Positions 41,613-50,403 of a stretch of 58,390 nt of DNA are shown one piece after another (position 1 is the first letter of the stretch; each line of letters opens with the position of its first letter). A program made the translations under genes and the position numbers. The notes beneath the pieces are model-generated. The model ran no database searches, had not been told where the DNA came from, and was given only the letters and a program-made list of their open reading frames with translations. Origin of the DNA: Clostridia bacterium (GTDB lineage Bacteria > Bacillota > Clostridia > TANB77 > CAG-508); assembly GCA_900754085.1 (NCBI GenBank), contig CAAEBO010000005.1:1-58390 (forward strand), given 5' to 3'.

Positions 41613-41984
41613 ATGAACAAAAAAAGCATAAGGCTAATATTAATAGAAATTGTAATATTAATAATAGCAATTTTAGGAGTAAATAGTAATCTAATTAATT
41701 ACGCACCAGAATGCACATTTTATAAAATAACAAATTTACAATGCCCATCTTGTGGAGGAACAAGATGTGTAGAAAGCATTTTGAAGGGACAATTTAAAGA
41801 AGCTTTTTTGTTTCATCCAATATTTTTTATAACTATTGTTTATCTATTATTATGCAACATAGTATATTTAATTAACTTAAATAAGAAAGATAAAATTATG
41901 ACATGGATATATCCAAAGTACTGGTATGTAATAATCTTCGCCATAGTCCTTGTTGTATACACAATATTGCGCAACTTAATATAA
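41613..41984 (+). CDS. DUF2752 family membrane protein
   Basis: A 123-residue protein with the DUF2752 hallmark LQCPSCGGTRCVESILKG near residues 43-60, where the family has CPxCGxTR. Hydrophobic segments are at about residues 7-26, 68-88 and 101-121. Its role is unknown. ATG 41613 is chosen because GGTGAAAG is adjacent; ATG 41574 is an alternative that would add 13 residues. Two DUF4190 membrane proteins follow, a common neighbourhood for DUF2752 in Clostridia. Confidence 0.8.
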   Translation: MNKKSIRLILIEIVILIIAILGVNSNLINYAPECTFYKITNLQCPSCGGTRCVESILKGQFKEAFLFHPIFFITIVYLLLCNIVYLINLNKKDKIMTWIYPKYWYVIIFAIVLVVYTILRNLI

Positions 41985-42058
41985 TATGTAATACAAATTT
42001 AAATAAAACCAAAGTTACTTTAAGTGCACAATATAAAGAAAATAAGAGGAGGTATATT

Positions 42059-42430
42059 ATGGAAAATAATACAAACAATTTAAATGAAAATCAAAATGTA
42101 AACAATGTAGAAACAAATGCAGTAGAAAACAAAAAGAAAAATTTTAGTATAGCAGCGCTAGTACTTGGAATTGTAGCACTAGTACTTTCTTGTATATGGT
42201 ATATATCAATACCTTGTGCAATTTTAGCTATAATATTTGGAATACTAGGATTAAAATCAAGCAAAAGAGGAATGTCTATAGCAGGTATTACAACAGGTGC
42301 AATAGGTATGGTACTTTCTATAGTACTAATTGTGTCAGTTTTTATGTTCGGTTTTGCTATTTTAAAGAATGCAACAGATGAATTAACAAATAATGATTAT
42401 AATTATTACTTAGATGATAGTAATTTCTAA
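42059..42430 (+). CDS. DUF4190 family membrane protein (copy 1)
   Basis: A 123-residue protein with an Asn-rich hydrophilic start (residues 1-28) and two hydrophobic hairpins: FSIAALVLGIVALVLSCIWY and ISIPCAILAIIFGILGLKSS, then MSIAGITTGAIGMVLSIVLIV. The pattern SIAALVLGI...GILGLKSSKRGMSIAGI is diagnostic for DUF4190. Its function is unknown. AAGAGGAGGTATATT precedes the ATG. It is 75 nt after the DUF2752 gene. Confidence 0.85.
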   Translation: MENNTNNLNENQNVNNVETNAVENKKKNFSIAALVLGIVALVLSCIWYISIPCAILAIIFGILGLKSSKRGMSIAGITTGAIGMVLSIVLIVSVFMFGFAILKNATDELTNNDYNYYLDDSNF

Positions 42431-42526
42431 ATAAAAAGCTGTCTATATAACAGCCATTTAAAAATTGTTTTATGTAGATAAAATAAATAATAATTTAAAT
42501 AGGGACTAAAATGAAGGAGAATTTGT

Positions 42527-43129
42527 ATGGACGAAAATAATATTAATAACAATAATACAGATAATAATGTAACAAATAATGATACTACATTAAATGACAA
42601 TGTAGTAAATAACGAAAGTACAGCGAATACTAACATAACTAGTAATACTAATATACAAAATAATGAGCCTAATAATGGTGAAGAAATTCAAAAAGAAGTT
42701 ATCGCTCAAGAAATAGTAAAAAAAGAAACAGTAAATGTAGCACAAAATAATCAACCAATAAATAATGCTAAACAAACTACAAATAATATGGAAAATGATA
42801 AGAAACAAGTAAATGATAAAAAAGGTTTTAGTATAGCAGCTTTAGTACTTGGAATTGTAGCCATAGTTCTTTCATGCATATGGTACATATCAATACCATG
42901 CGCAATTTTAGCAATAGTATTTGGAATATTAGGAATAAAATCAAGCAAAAAAGGAATGTCTATAGCAGGTATAACAACAGGAGCTATAGGAATGTTTATC
43001 TGCATAGCAATACTAATAGTATTAATGATATTTGGTTTTGCAATGGGAATAACAGATAGTATAACAGAGATAATAGAAGACGAAGATTATTATGATTCTT
43101 CATATTATTTTGACTACAAAGATTTTTAA
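42527..43129 (+). CDS. DUF4190 family membrane protein (copy 2) with long Asn-rich front
   Basis: A 200-residue paralogue of the previous gene. The membrane part (about residues 101-180) is nearly the same at both protein and DNA level, so the pair arose by a recent tandem duplication. The front 100 residues are low-complexity, rich in Asn and Thr (NINNNNTDNNVTNNDTT), then Lys/Gln, and have no counterpart of this length in copy 1. The acidic tail (EDYYDSSYYFDYKDF) also resembles copy 1's tail. AAGGAGAATTTGT precedes the ATG. A terminator follows 100 nt later. Confidence 0.85.
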   Translation: MDENNINNNNTDNNVTNNDTTLNDNVVNNESTANTNITSNTNIQNNEPNNGEEIQKEVIAQEIVKKETVNVAQNNQPINNAKQTTNNMENDKKQVNDKKGFSIAALVLGIVAIVLSCIWYISIPCAILAIVFGILGIKSSKKGMSIAGITTGAIGMFICIAILIVLMIFGFAMGITDSITEIIEDEDYYDSSYYFDYKDF

Positions 43130-43230
43130 TTGCTAAAGAATTACTTGAAAATGATTTTGCAGTTCTAGAATAATATTTTACTTAGCATAATATAGTTTTT
43201 TAGTGAAACATAAAAATAAAATATAAAATT

Positions 43231-43271
43231 AAATCCACTTAGCATATCAACTTATGGTAAGTGGATTTTTT
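43231..43271 (+). terminator. Rho-independent terminator
   Basis: An 11-bp stem AAATCCACTTA / TAAGTGGATTT with a 16-nt loop and a T run. It ends the DUF4190 unit. Confidence 0.85.
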
Positions 43272-43402
43272 ACGTAATTTTTGCACTATCGACTCCACTA
43301 CTTTTGATATTAAACACACCATTCTTATATAAAATTTGAAATCTAAAGCAAAATTAGTATTAATTTTAAAATGCACAACTCTACTTTTATTATATAAAAA
43401 TA

Positions 43403-43431
43403 TTGTATAATTTTGTAAGCTTTGATATAAT
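43403..43431 (+). promoter_or_regulatory. Putative promoter of the hydrogenase operon
   Basis: TTGTAT, 17 nt, TATAAT, about 215 nt before the first hyd gene. The long AT-rich leader (43432-43645) may hold further start sites. No Rex-type TTGTTAAN4TTAACAA site was seen. Confidence 0.55.
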
Positions 43432-43645
43432 GAAACCGTATATTTTTTGATAAAATATATTTGTACAAAATTAATAAAACATACTAAATAAGCATAATAT
43501 TTTATATGATGCAAAACAAATTAAAACCACAATAAAAAAACAACTATTTAGTTCTATATAATAACAAACTTATATTCGTAATAATATTATATAAGATATA
43601 TATTAAAATAAAATTTCGTACCAAAAGTACAAGAACGGAGGATAT

Positions 43646-44137
43646 ATGGGCGAAAAAAATTGTATGGAAGAAAAATTATCAGAAGAAATGAAAGAATTAT
43701 TACAAAAATATTCACAAGAAAAATCAAATTTAATTCAAATTTTAAATGAAGTTCAAGAAAAATATGGTTATATTCCAAAACAATCACAAATTGAAATATC
43801 TAATTATTTAAACATTCCAATGGCAGAAATTTATGGTGTCATAACATTTTATTCTCGTTTTACGTTAAAACCCAAAGGCAAATATAATATATCTGTATGT
43901 CTAGGTACAGCTTGTTTTGTTAAAGGCTCACAAGCTTTATTAGATAGGTTAAAAGAAAGACTACAAATACAAGAAGGAGAGACTACATCAGATGGCAAAT
44001 TTTCTATTGATGCAACAAGATGTGTTGGGGCATGTGGGTTAGCACCAGTATTTACTATAAATAATGAAGTATATGGCAAAGCGACTGTTAAAAAATTGGA
44101 TGAAGTATTAGATGAATATATGAAAAAAGTAGATTAA
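43646..44137 (+). CDS. hydC: NuoE-like [2Fe-2S] subunit of [FeFe] hydrogenase
   Basis: A 163-residue thioredoxin-like ferredoxin, the HydC/NuoE subunit of the trimeric electron-bifurcating hydrogenase. The four Cys ligands are in VCLGTACFVKGSQ (Cx4C, about residues 88-93) and ATRCVGACGLAP (Cx3C, about 129-133). Residues 1-75 are the helical front (LIQILNEVQEKYGYIPKQSQ). It passes electrons between the flavin subunit and other clusters. ACGGAGGATAT precedes the ATG. The HydB gene follows after 25 nt. Confidence 0.92.
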   Translation: MGEKNCMEEKLSEEMKELLQKYSQEKSNLIQILNEVQEKYGYIPKQSQIEISNYLNIPMAEIYGVITFYSRFTLKPKGKYNISVCLGTACFVKGSQALLDRLKERLQIQEGETTSDGKFSIDATRCVGACGLAPVFTINNEVYGKATVKKLDEVLDEYMKKVD

Positions 44138-44162
44138 ACATAATTTATCGAAAGGAGAAAAT

Positions 44163-46022
44163 ATGAAAACTTTAGAAGAGATTCATGAAATAAGAAATAA
44201 AAAAAGACAAGAATTGGATTTAAGAGTTAATATAGAAGCAAGTACAAAAGAAAAACATATATTAGTATGTAGGGGAACAGGATGTACTTCTTCAAAGTCA
44301 CCAAAAATTATAGAGAATTTTAAAAGAATAATAAAAGAAAAAGGTATCCAAAATGTTAAAGTTATTCAAACGGGATGCTTTGGGTTATGCGCCAAAGGAC
44401 CGATTGTAATAATACGACCAGAGGATACCTTTTATGCTATGGTAAACCCTGAAGATTGTGAGGAAATTATAGAAAAACACATAGAAAATGGCAAAATTGT
44501 AGAAAGACTATTATGTAAAGATATAGATAAAACAATAGTTAATAGATTAGATGAGCTTAATTTTTATAAAAAGCAAAAACGTATTGCTTTAAAAAATTGT
44601 GGAATTATTAATCCAGAGGAAATAGACGAATATATAGCGTTTGATGGGTATAAAGCTTTAGAAAAAGTTTTAAAAGAAATGTCACCAGATGATGTAATAA
44701 ACGAGATTAGTGAATCTGGTTTAAGAGGACGTGGAGGAGCAGGTTTTCCAACAGGAAGGAAATGGTTATTTACTAAGCAAGCTGAGGGAAATCAAAAATA
44801 TGTTGTATGTAATGCAGATGAAGGTGACCCAGGTGCTTTTATGGACAGAAGTATTTTAGAGGGAGATCCACATAGCATTTTGGAAGCTATGGAGATTGCA
44901 GGATACAGTATAGGCGCTAATAAGGGTTATATTTATGTAAGAGCAGAATATCCAATAGCTGTAGAAAGACTTAAAGTTGCGATAAAACAAGCAGAAGATT
45001 ATGGTTTTCTTGGCGAAAATATTTTTGGCACAAATTTCTCTTTTAGTATAGAAATAAGATTAGGTGCAGGTGCATTTGTTTGTGGCGAGGAAACAGCACT
45101 TTTGGAATCTATAGAAGGAAGAAGGGGGCAACCACGTGTAAAACCACCGTATCCAGCAAATGCAGGTTTATGGGGGAAGCCAACATTAATTAATAATGTA
45201 GAGACTTTTGCAAATGTTACTAGAATTATTTTAAATGGTTCTAAATGGTATGCAAGTATAGGAACAGAGAAATCTAAAGGAACTAAAGTCTTTGCTTTAG
45301 GTGGAAATGTAAATAATATTGGACTAGTAGAAGTGCCTATGGGAACTACATTAAGGGAAATTGTATTTGATATAGGTGGAGGAATACCAAATGGTAGAGA
45401 ATTTAAAGCAGCTCAAACAGGTGGACCTTCTGGTGGATGTATTCCAAAAGAACATTTAGACACTCCAATAGATTATGAATCACTTGCAAGTATTGGTTCT
45501 ATGATGGGGTCTGGTGGTCTTATTGTTATGGATGATTCTAAATGTATGGTTAATATTGCAAAATTCTACTTAGATTTTACTGTTAGTGAAAGCTGTGGAA
45601 AATGTACTCCTTGTAGAATTGGTACAAAAAGAATGCTAGAAATATTGGAAAAAATGTGTGAAGGAAAAGCTGAAGAAGATGATTTATATAAATTAGAAAA
45701 ATTGGCATTAAATATTCAAAAATCTGCAATATGTGGACTTGGTCAAACAGCTCCAAATCCAGTTTTAAGTACATTAAAATATTTTAGAGATGAATATATA
45801 GAACATATTAAATATAAAAAATGTAGAGCAGGTCAATGTAAAGCGTTGGCTAAAATAGAAATAGACGAAACAAAATGCAAAGGCTGTGGTATATGCAAGA
45901 GAAATTGCCCAGTGAATGCAATTACAGGAGAGCCAAGAACGCCACATAAAATTGATCCAGATATATGTATAAAGTGTGGTACTTGTATAGATAAATGTCC
46001 ATTTAAAGCTATTAATAACTAA
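44163..46022 (+). CDS. hydB: NuoF-like flavoprotein subunit of [FeFe] hydrogenase
   Basis: A 619-residue protein that binds NAD(H), FMN and iron-sulfur clusters. Order: a [2Fe-2S] thioredoxin-like part (ILVCRGTGC, TGCFGLCAKG; residues 35-90); the FMN/NADH domain with SGLRGRGGAGFPTGRKW near residue 185 and NADEGDPGAFMDRS near 220; a [4Fe-4S] site in ESCGKCTPCRIGT near 480; and two C-terminal ferredoxin clusters (CKGCGICKRNCP, CIKCGTCIDKCP). This is the bifurcating HydB layout. AAAGGAGAAAAT precedes the ATG. hydA follows after 15 nt. Confidence 0.94.
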   Translation: MKTLEEIHEIRNKKRQELDLRVNIEASTKEKHILVCRGTGCTSSKSPKIIENFKRIIKEKGIQNVKVIQTGCFGLCAKGPIVIIRPEDTFYAMVNPEDCEEIIEKHIENGKIVERLLCKDIDKTIVNRLDELNFYKKQKRIALKNCGIINPEEIDEYIAFDGYKALEKVLKEMSPDDVINEISESGLRGRGGAGFPTGRKWLFTKQAEGNQKYVVCNADEGDPGAFMDRSILEGDPHSILEAMEIAGYSIGANKGYIYVRAEYPIAVERLKVAIKQAEDYGFLGENIFGTNFSFSIEIRLGAGAFVCGEETALLESIEGRRGQPRVKPPYPANAGLWGKPTLINNVETFANVTRIILNGSKWYASIGTEKSKGTKVFALGGNVNNIGLVEVPMGTTLREIVFDIGGGIPNGREFKAAQTGGPSGGCIPKEHLDTPIDYESLASIGSMMGSGGLIVMDDSKCMVNIAKFYLDFTVSESCGKCTPCRIGTKRMLEILEKMCEGKAEEDDLYKLEKLALNIQKSAICGLGQTAPNPVLSTLKYFRDEYIEHIKYKKCRAGQCKALAKIEIDETKCKGCGICKRNCPVNAITGEPRTPHKIDPDICIKCGTCIDKCPFKAINN

Positions 46023-46037
46023 GAAGGGAGAAATAAA

Positions 46038-47789
46038 ATGGAAGATAATTTTATAACTTTAAAAATAGATGATAAAGAAGTTAAAGCAAAAGAAGGAACT
46101 ACAATATTGCAAGCTGCAAAACAAGTAGGCATAGACATTCCTACATTATGTTTTTTAAAGGATATTAACGAGGTGGGAGATTGCAGAATGTGCATTGTAG
46201 AAGTTGAAGGAAGAAAAGGGTTTGCAACATCTTGCATTCAAAAGGTTGAAGAAGGAATGATTGTACATACGCATTCACCAGCAGTTATGGAAGCAAGAAG
46301 AGTTATATTAGACTTAATACTTTCTAACCATCATAGAGATTGCTTAACTTGCAGTCGTAATGGCAATTGTGAATTGCAGGCCTTGGCAGTAAAATTTAAT
46401 GTTCAACATGTAGAATTTGAAGGTGAAATGACTAGCCATAAAATAGATGATAAATCACCTGCAATAATGAGAGATTTTAATAAATGCATTTTATGTAGAA
46501 GATGTGTTGCTGCATGTAAAAATGTACAAGAAATCGGAGCGATAGATTGTATTAATAGAGGATTTGAATCTTGTATTTCTACAGTTGGTGATAATAGTTT
46601 AGCAGATGTTAATTGTACATTTTGTGGCCAATGTATAGAAGCATGCCCAACAGGAGCTTTGAAAGAGAAGGAATATATTAAAGATGTATGGAGAAACTTA
46701 AAAAATCCAGAAATATATACTGTTGTTCAAACTGCACCAGCTGTTAGAGTTGCATTAGGAGAAGAGTTTGATATGCCTGTTGGAACAAATGTAACAGGAA
46801 AAATGGTGTCTGCACTAAAAAGTTTAGGATTTGATAGAGTATTTGATACAAATACAGGTGCAGATTTAACTATTATGGAGGAAGCAAACGAATTTATAGA
46901 ACGTTTCGAAAAACAAGAAGGTTTACCAATGATTACATCATGTAGCCCTGGTTGGGTAAGATTTGCAGAAAAGAATTATCCCGATTTGTTAGGTCATTTG
47001 TCAAGTTGTAAATCGCCACATCAAATGTTTGGTGCAATGGTAAAGTCATATTATGCTAAGAAATATAATGTAGATCCAAGCAAGATATGTATGGTTTCTG
47101 TTATGCCATGTATTGCAAAAAAATATGAATGTCAAAGAGAAGAAATGGAAGTAGAAGGAATTAGAGATGTTGATTATGTAATAACAACACGTGAATTAGC
47201 TAGAATGATAAAACAAGCAAATATAGAATTTACAGAGCTACAAGAAGATAAATTTGACGAACCAATGGGTGAAGCTACTGGCGCAGGGGCTATTTTTGGA
47301 ACAACAGGTGGAGTTATGGAAGCAGCTCTAAGAACTGCCGCAGATGTATTAGAAAACAAGGATTTACCTAAGTTTGAATATGAAGCTGTAAGAGGTGGTA
47401 AAGGAAGAAAAGAAGCTGTTATAGAGATTGCAGGAAAGAAAGTTAAAGCAGTAGTAGTGAGTGGTTTAAGTAATGCTAAAAAAATAATGAATGAAATAAA
47501 AGAAGGAAAGGCAGATTATCAATTTGTGGAAATAATGGCTTGCCCAGGAGGATGCATAATGGGTGGAGGTCAACCTATAAAAAATTCTAAAACTCGAAGT
47601 GAGGTAGATGTTAGAAAGCTAAGAGCAGACGCATTGTATTCAATTGATGAAAAAAGCGTTATAAGAAAATCACACGAAAATCCTGTTATAAAGCAAATGT
47701 ATGAAGAATTTTTACAAAAACCAGGAAGTGAAATTTCTCATAAATATTTACATACACATTATTCTAAGAAGAATTTGTATGAGATATAA
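46038..47789 (+). CDS. hydA: [FeFe] hydrogenase catalytic subunit
   Basis: A 583-residue group A [FeFe] hydrogenase that makes or oxidises H2. Front domains: a [2Fe-2S] ferredoxin (CFLKDINEVGDCRMC), a His/Cys [4Fe-4S] site (HHRDCLTCSRNGNC) and two [4Fe-4S] sites (CILCRRCVAACK, CTFCGQCIEACP). The H-cluster motifs are all present: L1 TSCSPGW near residue 298, L2 MPCIAKKYE near 356, and L3 MACPGGCIMGGG near 500. With HydB and HydC it should couple ferredoxin and NADH to H2, keeping fermentation balanced. The maturases HydE, HydF and HydG are not in this window. Confidence 0.96.
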   Translation: MEDNFITLKIDDKEVKAKEGTTILQAAKQVGIDIPTLCFLKDINEVGDCRMCIVEVEGRKGFATSCIQKVEEGMIVHTHSPAVMEARRVILDLILSNHHRDCLTCSRNGNCELQALAVKFNVQHVEFEGEMTSHKIDDKSPAIMRDFNKCILCRRCVAACKNVQEIGAIDCINRGFESCISTVGDNSLADVNCTFCGQCIEACPTGALKEKEYIKDVWRNLKNPEIYTVVQTAPAVRVALGEEFDMPVGTNVTGKMVSALKSLGFDRVFDTNTGADLTIMEEANEFIERFEKQEGLPMITSCSPGWVRFAEKNYPDLLGHLSSCKSPHQMFGAMVKSYYAKKYNVDPSKICMVSVMPCIAKKYECQREEMEVEGIRDVDYVITTRELARMIKQANIEFTELQEDKFDEPMGEATGAGAIFGTTGGVMEAALRTAADVLENKDLPKFEYEAVRGGKGRKEAVIEIAGKKVKAVVVSGLSNAKKIMNEIKEGKADYQFVEIMACPGGCIMGGGQPIKNSKTRSEVDVRKLRADALYSIDEKSVIRKSHENPVIKQMYEEFLQKPGSEISHKYLHTHYSKKNLYEI

Positions 47790-47968
47790 GACGGAGAAGC
47801 TGAGAAGATTAAATTATATTTTTATAGTTTTCCAACTTATGTTAGGAAATGCTTAGTATAAGGGAATATTAGGAAACAGTGCTATACCACACCAAATATA
47901 AATAATAATAATGTATACAATTAAAATCGTATAATATCACCAAACTTACAAATAATAATATAATAATA

Positions 47969-47997
47969 TTGACACATGTAATACGATGTAGTACAAT
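47969..47997 (+). promoter_or_regulatory. Promoter and operator of the RelB/RelE-type unit
   Basis: TTGACA (47969-47974), 17 nt, TACAAT (47992-47997). The imperfect palindrome TGTAATAC-GAT-GTAGTACA (47977-47995) fills the spacer, where RelB-type antitoxins usually bind for autoregulation. The stretch 47790-47968 holds nothing else that could be recognised. Confidence 0.7.
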
Positions 47998-48020
47998 AAT
48001 AACAGAGAGGAGTGAATACT

Positions 48021-48251
48021 ATGACTATTTCAGTAAGATTAAGTGATAAAGATACAGAATTAATAAAAGCCTATGCCGACATGAACAATATTTCTTTATC
48101 TGATTTAGTAAGAAATGCAGTAATAGAGAAGATAGAAGATGAATATGACTTAAAGATTTATTATGAAGCAGTGGAAGAGTACAATAAAAATCCTAAAACC
48201 TATACTTTAGACGAAGTAGAAAAGGAGTTGGGAATTAATAATGAGATATAA
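48021..48251 (+). CDS. RelB-type (ribbon-helix-helix) antitoxin
   Basis: A 76-residue protein of the RelB/DUF6290 type: a ribbon-helix-helix front (TISVRLSDKDTELIKAYAD, then NISLSDLVRNAVIEKIED) followed by a toxin-binding tail (DLKIYYEAVEEYNKNP, TYTLDEVEKELGI). It should bind its own promoter and neutralise a RelE toxin. ATG 48021 follows AGAGAGGAG and is preferred to GTG 48012. The toxin gene overlaps it by 11 nt but is broken, so this is now an orphan antitoxin. Confidence 0.85.
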   Translation: MTISVRLSDKDTELIKAYADMNNISLSDLVRNAVIEKIEDEYDLKIYYEAVEEYNKNPKTYTLDEVEKELGINNEI

Positions 48252-48508
48252 AGTAGTATTAACAGAAAGAGCAAAAAAGCAATTAAAAAAATTAGACAAA
48301 CATACATCGTCTTTAATTATACGGTTGGCTAAGGAAAAATATTGAGGGGTGCGAAAATCCAAGAATACATGGAAAAGGTTTAGTAGAAAATAGATCTGGA
48401 CAATGGAGATATAGAATAGGAGATTATAGAGTAATATGTGAAATAAAAGATGAAGAAATAATAATTTTATTATTAGAAATAGGGCATAGAAGAGATATAT
48501 ATGATTAA
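48241..48508 (+). pseudogene. RelE-type toxin gene, frameshifted
   Basis: The first frame reads RYKVVLTERAKKQLKKLDKH and then stops at TGA 48343-48345. Another frame continues NIEGCENPRIHGKGL, QWRYRIGDYRVICEIKDEE and LEIGHRRDIYD to TAA 48508, the complete RelE ending with the conserved Arg-Tyr-Arg-x-Gly-Asp-Tyr-Arg core. Deleting one T in CGGTTGG (about 48325) joins them as IIRWLRKNIEGC, the usual family sequence. One base insertion has therefore inactivated the mRNA interferase. Confidence 0.8.
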
Positions 48509-48510
48509 TG

Positions 48511-48537
48511 AAGAGCGTCAGAAATGATACTCTTTTA
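48511..48537 (+). terminator. Terminator-like hairpin after the toxin-antitoxin unit
   Basis: AAGAG..TCA / TGA..CTCTT stem with two mismatched positions, followed by TTTTAATTTT. It is a weak terminator. Confidence 0.5.
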
Positions 48538-48654
48538 ATTTTGTGGAAGAAAAAATGGTATGATAATTTAATATACAAAAAATTCTTAAATAAGAGCAAA
48601 CTAACAATTATCTTGGTAATTATGCTACTAATATAATGTAAAAAAACATATAAA

Positions 48655-48672
48655 CTGACTACTCATACTAAT
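48655..48672 (+). promoter_or_regulatory. Candidate FAS operator upstream of accD
   Basis: CTGACTACTCATACTAAT matches CTGACCAGTCAGACTAAT upstream of fabH (2851-2868) at 15 of 18 positions. A TATAAT at 48695-48700 follows 23 nt later, like the spacing at fabH. This is the only part of the 230-nt gap that stands out. Confidence 0.5.
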
Positions 48673-48738
48673 AGAAAAAAACAAAAATAAAATATATAAT
48701 ATCAAAAACCATAGGAATAGGAAGGAACGAAATAGACC

Positions 48739-49584
48739 ATGGTAATAGATAAAATAAAGAAAATAAACAAAGAAGAAAAAACAGAAAAAAATACCAAAGC
48801 AGCAGATATGCTTATAGGAAAATGGGTAAAATGTGACACGTGCAAAGAAATTCTATACAAAGATGATGTACATAAAAATTTTAGTGTATGTCCAAACTGT
48901 GGTAAACATTTTAGAATATCTGCAAGAAGGCGAATAAAGCAAATAATAGACGAAGGGACATTTGTGGAAACTCACGAAAAAATGCCACTAACTAATCCAA
49001 TAGAATTTGATGGATACATTAAGAAAATAGAAGCATTACAAGAAAAAACGAAAATTCAAGAAGCTGTTACAACAGGAATTGGCGAAATACACGGGAATAA
49101 AACAGTTATAGCTGTAATGGACGGAAATTTTTTAATGGGTAGTATGGGAAGTGTCGTTGGAGAAAAAATAACACTTGCAATAGAAGATGCAATTAGGGAG
49201 AAACTACCATTTATAATTTTTTGCGTATCAGGTGGAGCAAGAATGCAGGAAGGAATGGTTTCATTAATGCAAATGGCAAAGACATCGGCAGCAGTCTCTA
49301 AATTAGATGATTATGGTTTGCTAAATATAACAGTCCTAACAGATCCAACAACAGGAGGTGTTACAGCAAGTTTTGCTAGCCTAGGAGATATTATTTTAGC
49401 TGAGCCTAATGCTCTAATTGGTTTCGCAGGACCAAGAGTTATAGAACAAACTATAAATCAAAAATTGCCAGAAGGATTTCAACGATCAGAGTTTTTACTA
49501 GAACATGGATTTATAGACAAAATTGTAGAAAGAAAGAATATGAAAAGAACATTGGCACAAATTTTAGAATTACACAAAAGTTAG
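48739..49584 (+). CDS. accD: Acetyl-CoA carboxylase carboxyltransferase subunit beta
   Basis: AccD, with AccA, transfers CO2 from carboxybiotin to acetyl-CoA. The 281-residue protein has the zinc ribbon WVKCDTCKEILYK...FSVCPNCGKHFR near residues 31-55 and the crotonase-fold body with GKTVIA-like core, FCVSGGARMQEGMVSLMQMAK near residue 160 and TDPTTGGVTASFASLGD near residue 195. GAAGGAACG precedes the ATG. accA follows after 15 nt. Confidence 0.95.
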   Translation: MVIDKIKKINKEEKTEKNTKAADMLIGKWVKCDTCKEILYKDDVHKNFSVCPNCGKHFRISARRRIKQIIDEGTFVETHEKMPLTNPIEFDGYIKKIEALQEKTKIQEAVTTGIGEIHGNKTVIAVMDGNFLMGSMGSVVGEKITLAIEDAIREKLPFIIFCVSGGARMQEGMVSLMQMAKTSAAVSKLDDYGLLNITVLTDPTTGGVTASFASLGDIILAEPNALIGFAGPRVIEQTINQKLPEGFQRSEFLLEHGFIDKIVERKNMKRTLAQILELHKS

Positions 49585-49599
49585 AAAGGAGATGAAAAA

Positions 49600-50400
49600 A
49601 TGGCTAAAAAAACAGCTTGGGATATAGTTATGCTTGCCAGAGATTCACAAAGGCCAAAAGCAAAAGATTATATAAAAAACATTGTAGACGATTTCATCGA
49701 ATTTCATGGTGATAGATGTTTTGGTGATGATAAGTCTATAATTGCAGGAATAGGAAGAATAAATGGAATTGCAGTTACAATTATAGGCCAAGAAAAAGGC
49801 AGTTCAACAAAAGAAAAGATGGAAAGAAATTTTGGAATGACTAATCCAGAAGGATACAGAAAAGCGTTAAGACTTATGAAACAAGCAGAAAAATTTCATA
49901 GACCAGTAATTACATTTGTAGACACCCCAGGTGCTTATCCAGGACTAGGAGCAGAAGAAAGAGGTCAAGGAGAAGCAATAGCAAGAAATTTAATGGAAAT
50001 GTCTAGGCTAAAAACACCTATAATTTCTATAGTAATTGGAGAAGGTTCTAGTGGAGGAGCACTAGCAATTTCTCTTGGTGATAAAATAGCAATGTTAGAA
50101 AATAGTGTATATTCTGTTCTATCCCCAGAAGGATTTGCAAGTATTTTGTATAAAGATGCAACTAAAAATAAAGAGGCATCAGAAAAGATGAAAATTACAG
50201 CAAAAGACTTAAAAAAATTAGGAATAATAGATGATATTATAAAGGAAAAGGATGGTAAAAAAGAAAATCTAGAATTTGTTTCAACAGTGATGAAAGAATA
50301 TATAACAAAAACATTAAATAAATTAAACAAGTTAGATATAGAAGATTTATTAAATCTGAGATATGAAAAGTATAGAAAAATAGGAAAGATGGAGGAATAA
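49600..50400 (+). CDS. accA: Acetyl-CoA carboxylase carboxyltransferase subunit alpha
   Basis: The 266-residue partner of AccD. It has DFIEFHGDRCFGDDKSIIAGIGR near residue 28, RKALRLMKQAEKF, the oxyanion-site VDTPGAYPGLGAEERGQGEAIA near residue 107, and IGEGSSGGALAISLGD near residue 147. It is somewhat short but complete for the Firmicutes form. AGAAAGGAGATGAAAAA precedes the ATG. fabI starts 3 nt after its stop. Confidence 0.95.
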   Translation: MAKKTAWDIVMLARDSQRPKAKDYIKNIVDDFIEFHGDRCFGDDKSIIAGIGRINGIAVTIIGQEKGSSTKEKMERNFGMTNPEGYRKALRLMKQAEKFHRPVITFVDTPGAYPGLGAEERGQGEAIARNLMEMSRLKTPIISIVIGEGSSGGALAISLGDKIAMLENSVYSVLSPEGFASILYKDATKNKEASEKMKITAKDLKKLGIIDDIIKEKDGKKENLEFVSTVMKEYITKTLNKLNKLDIEDLLNLRYEKYRKIGKMEE

Positions 50401-50403
50401 GAT

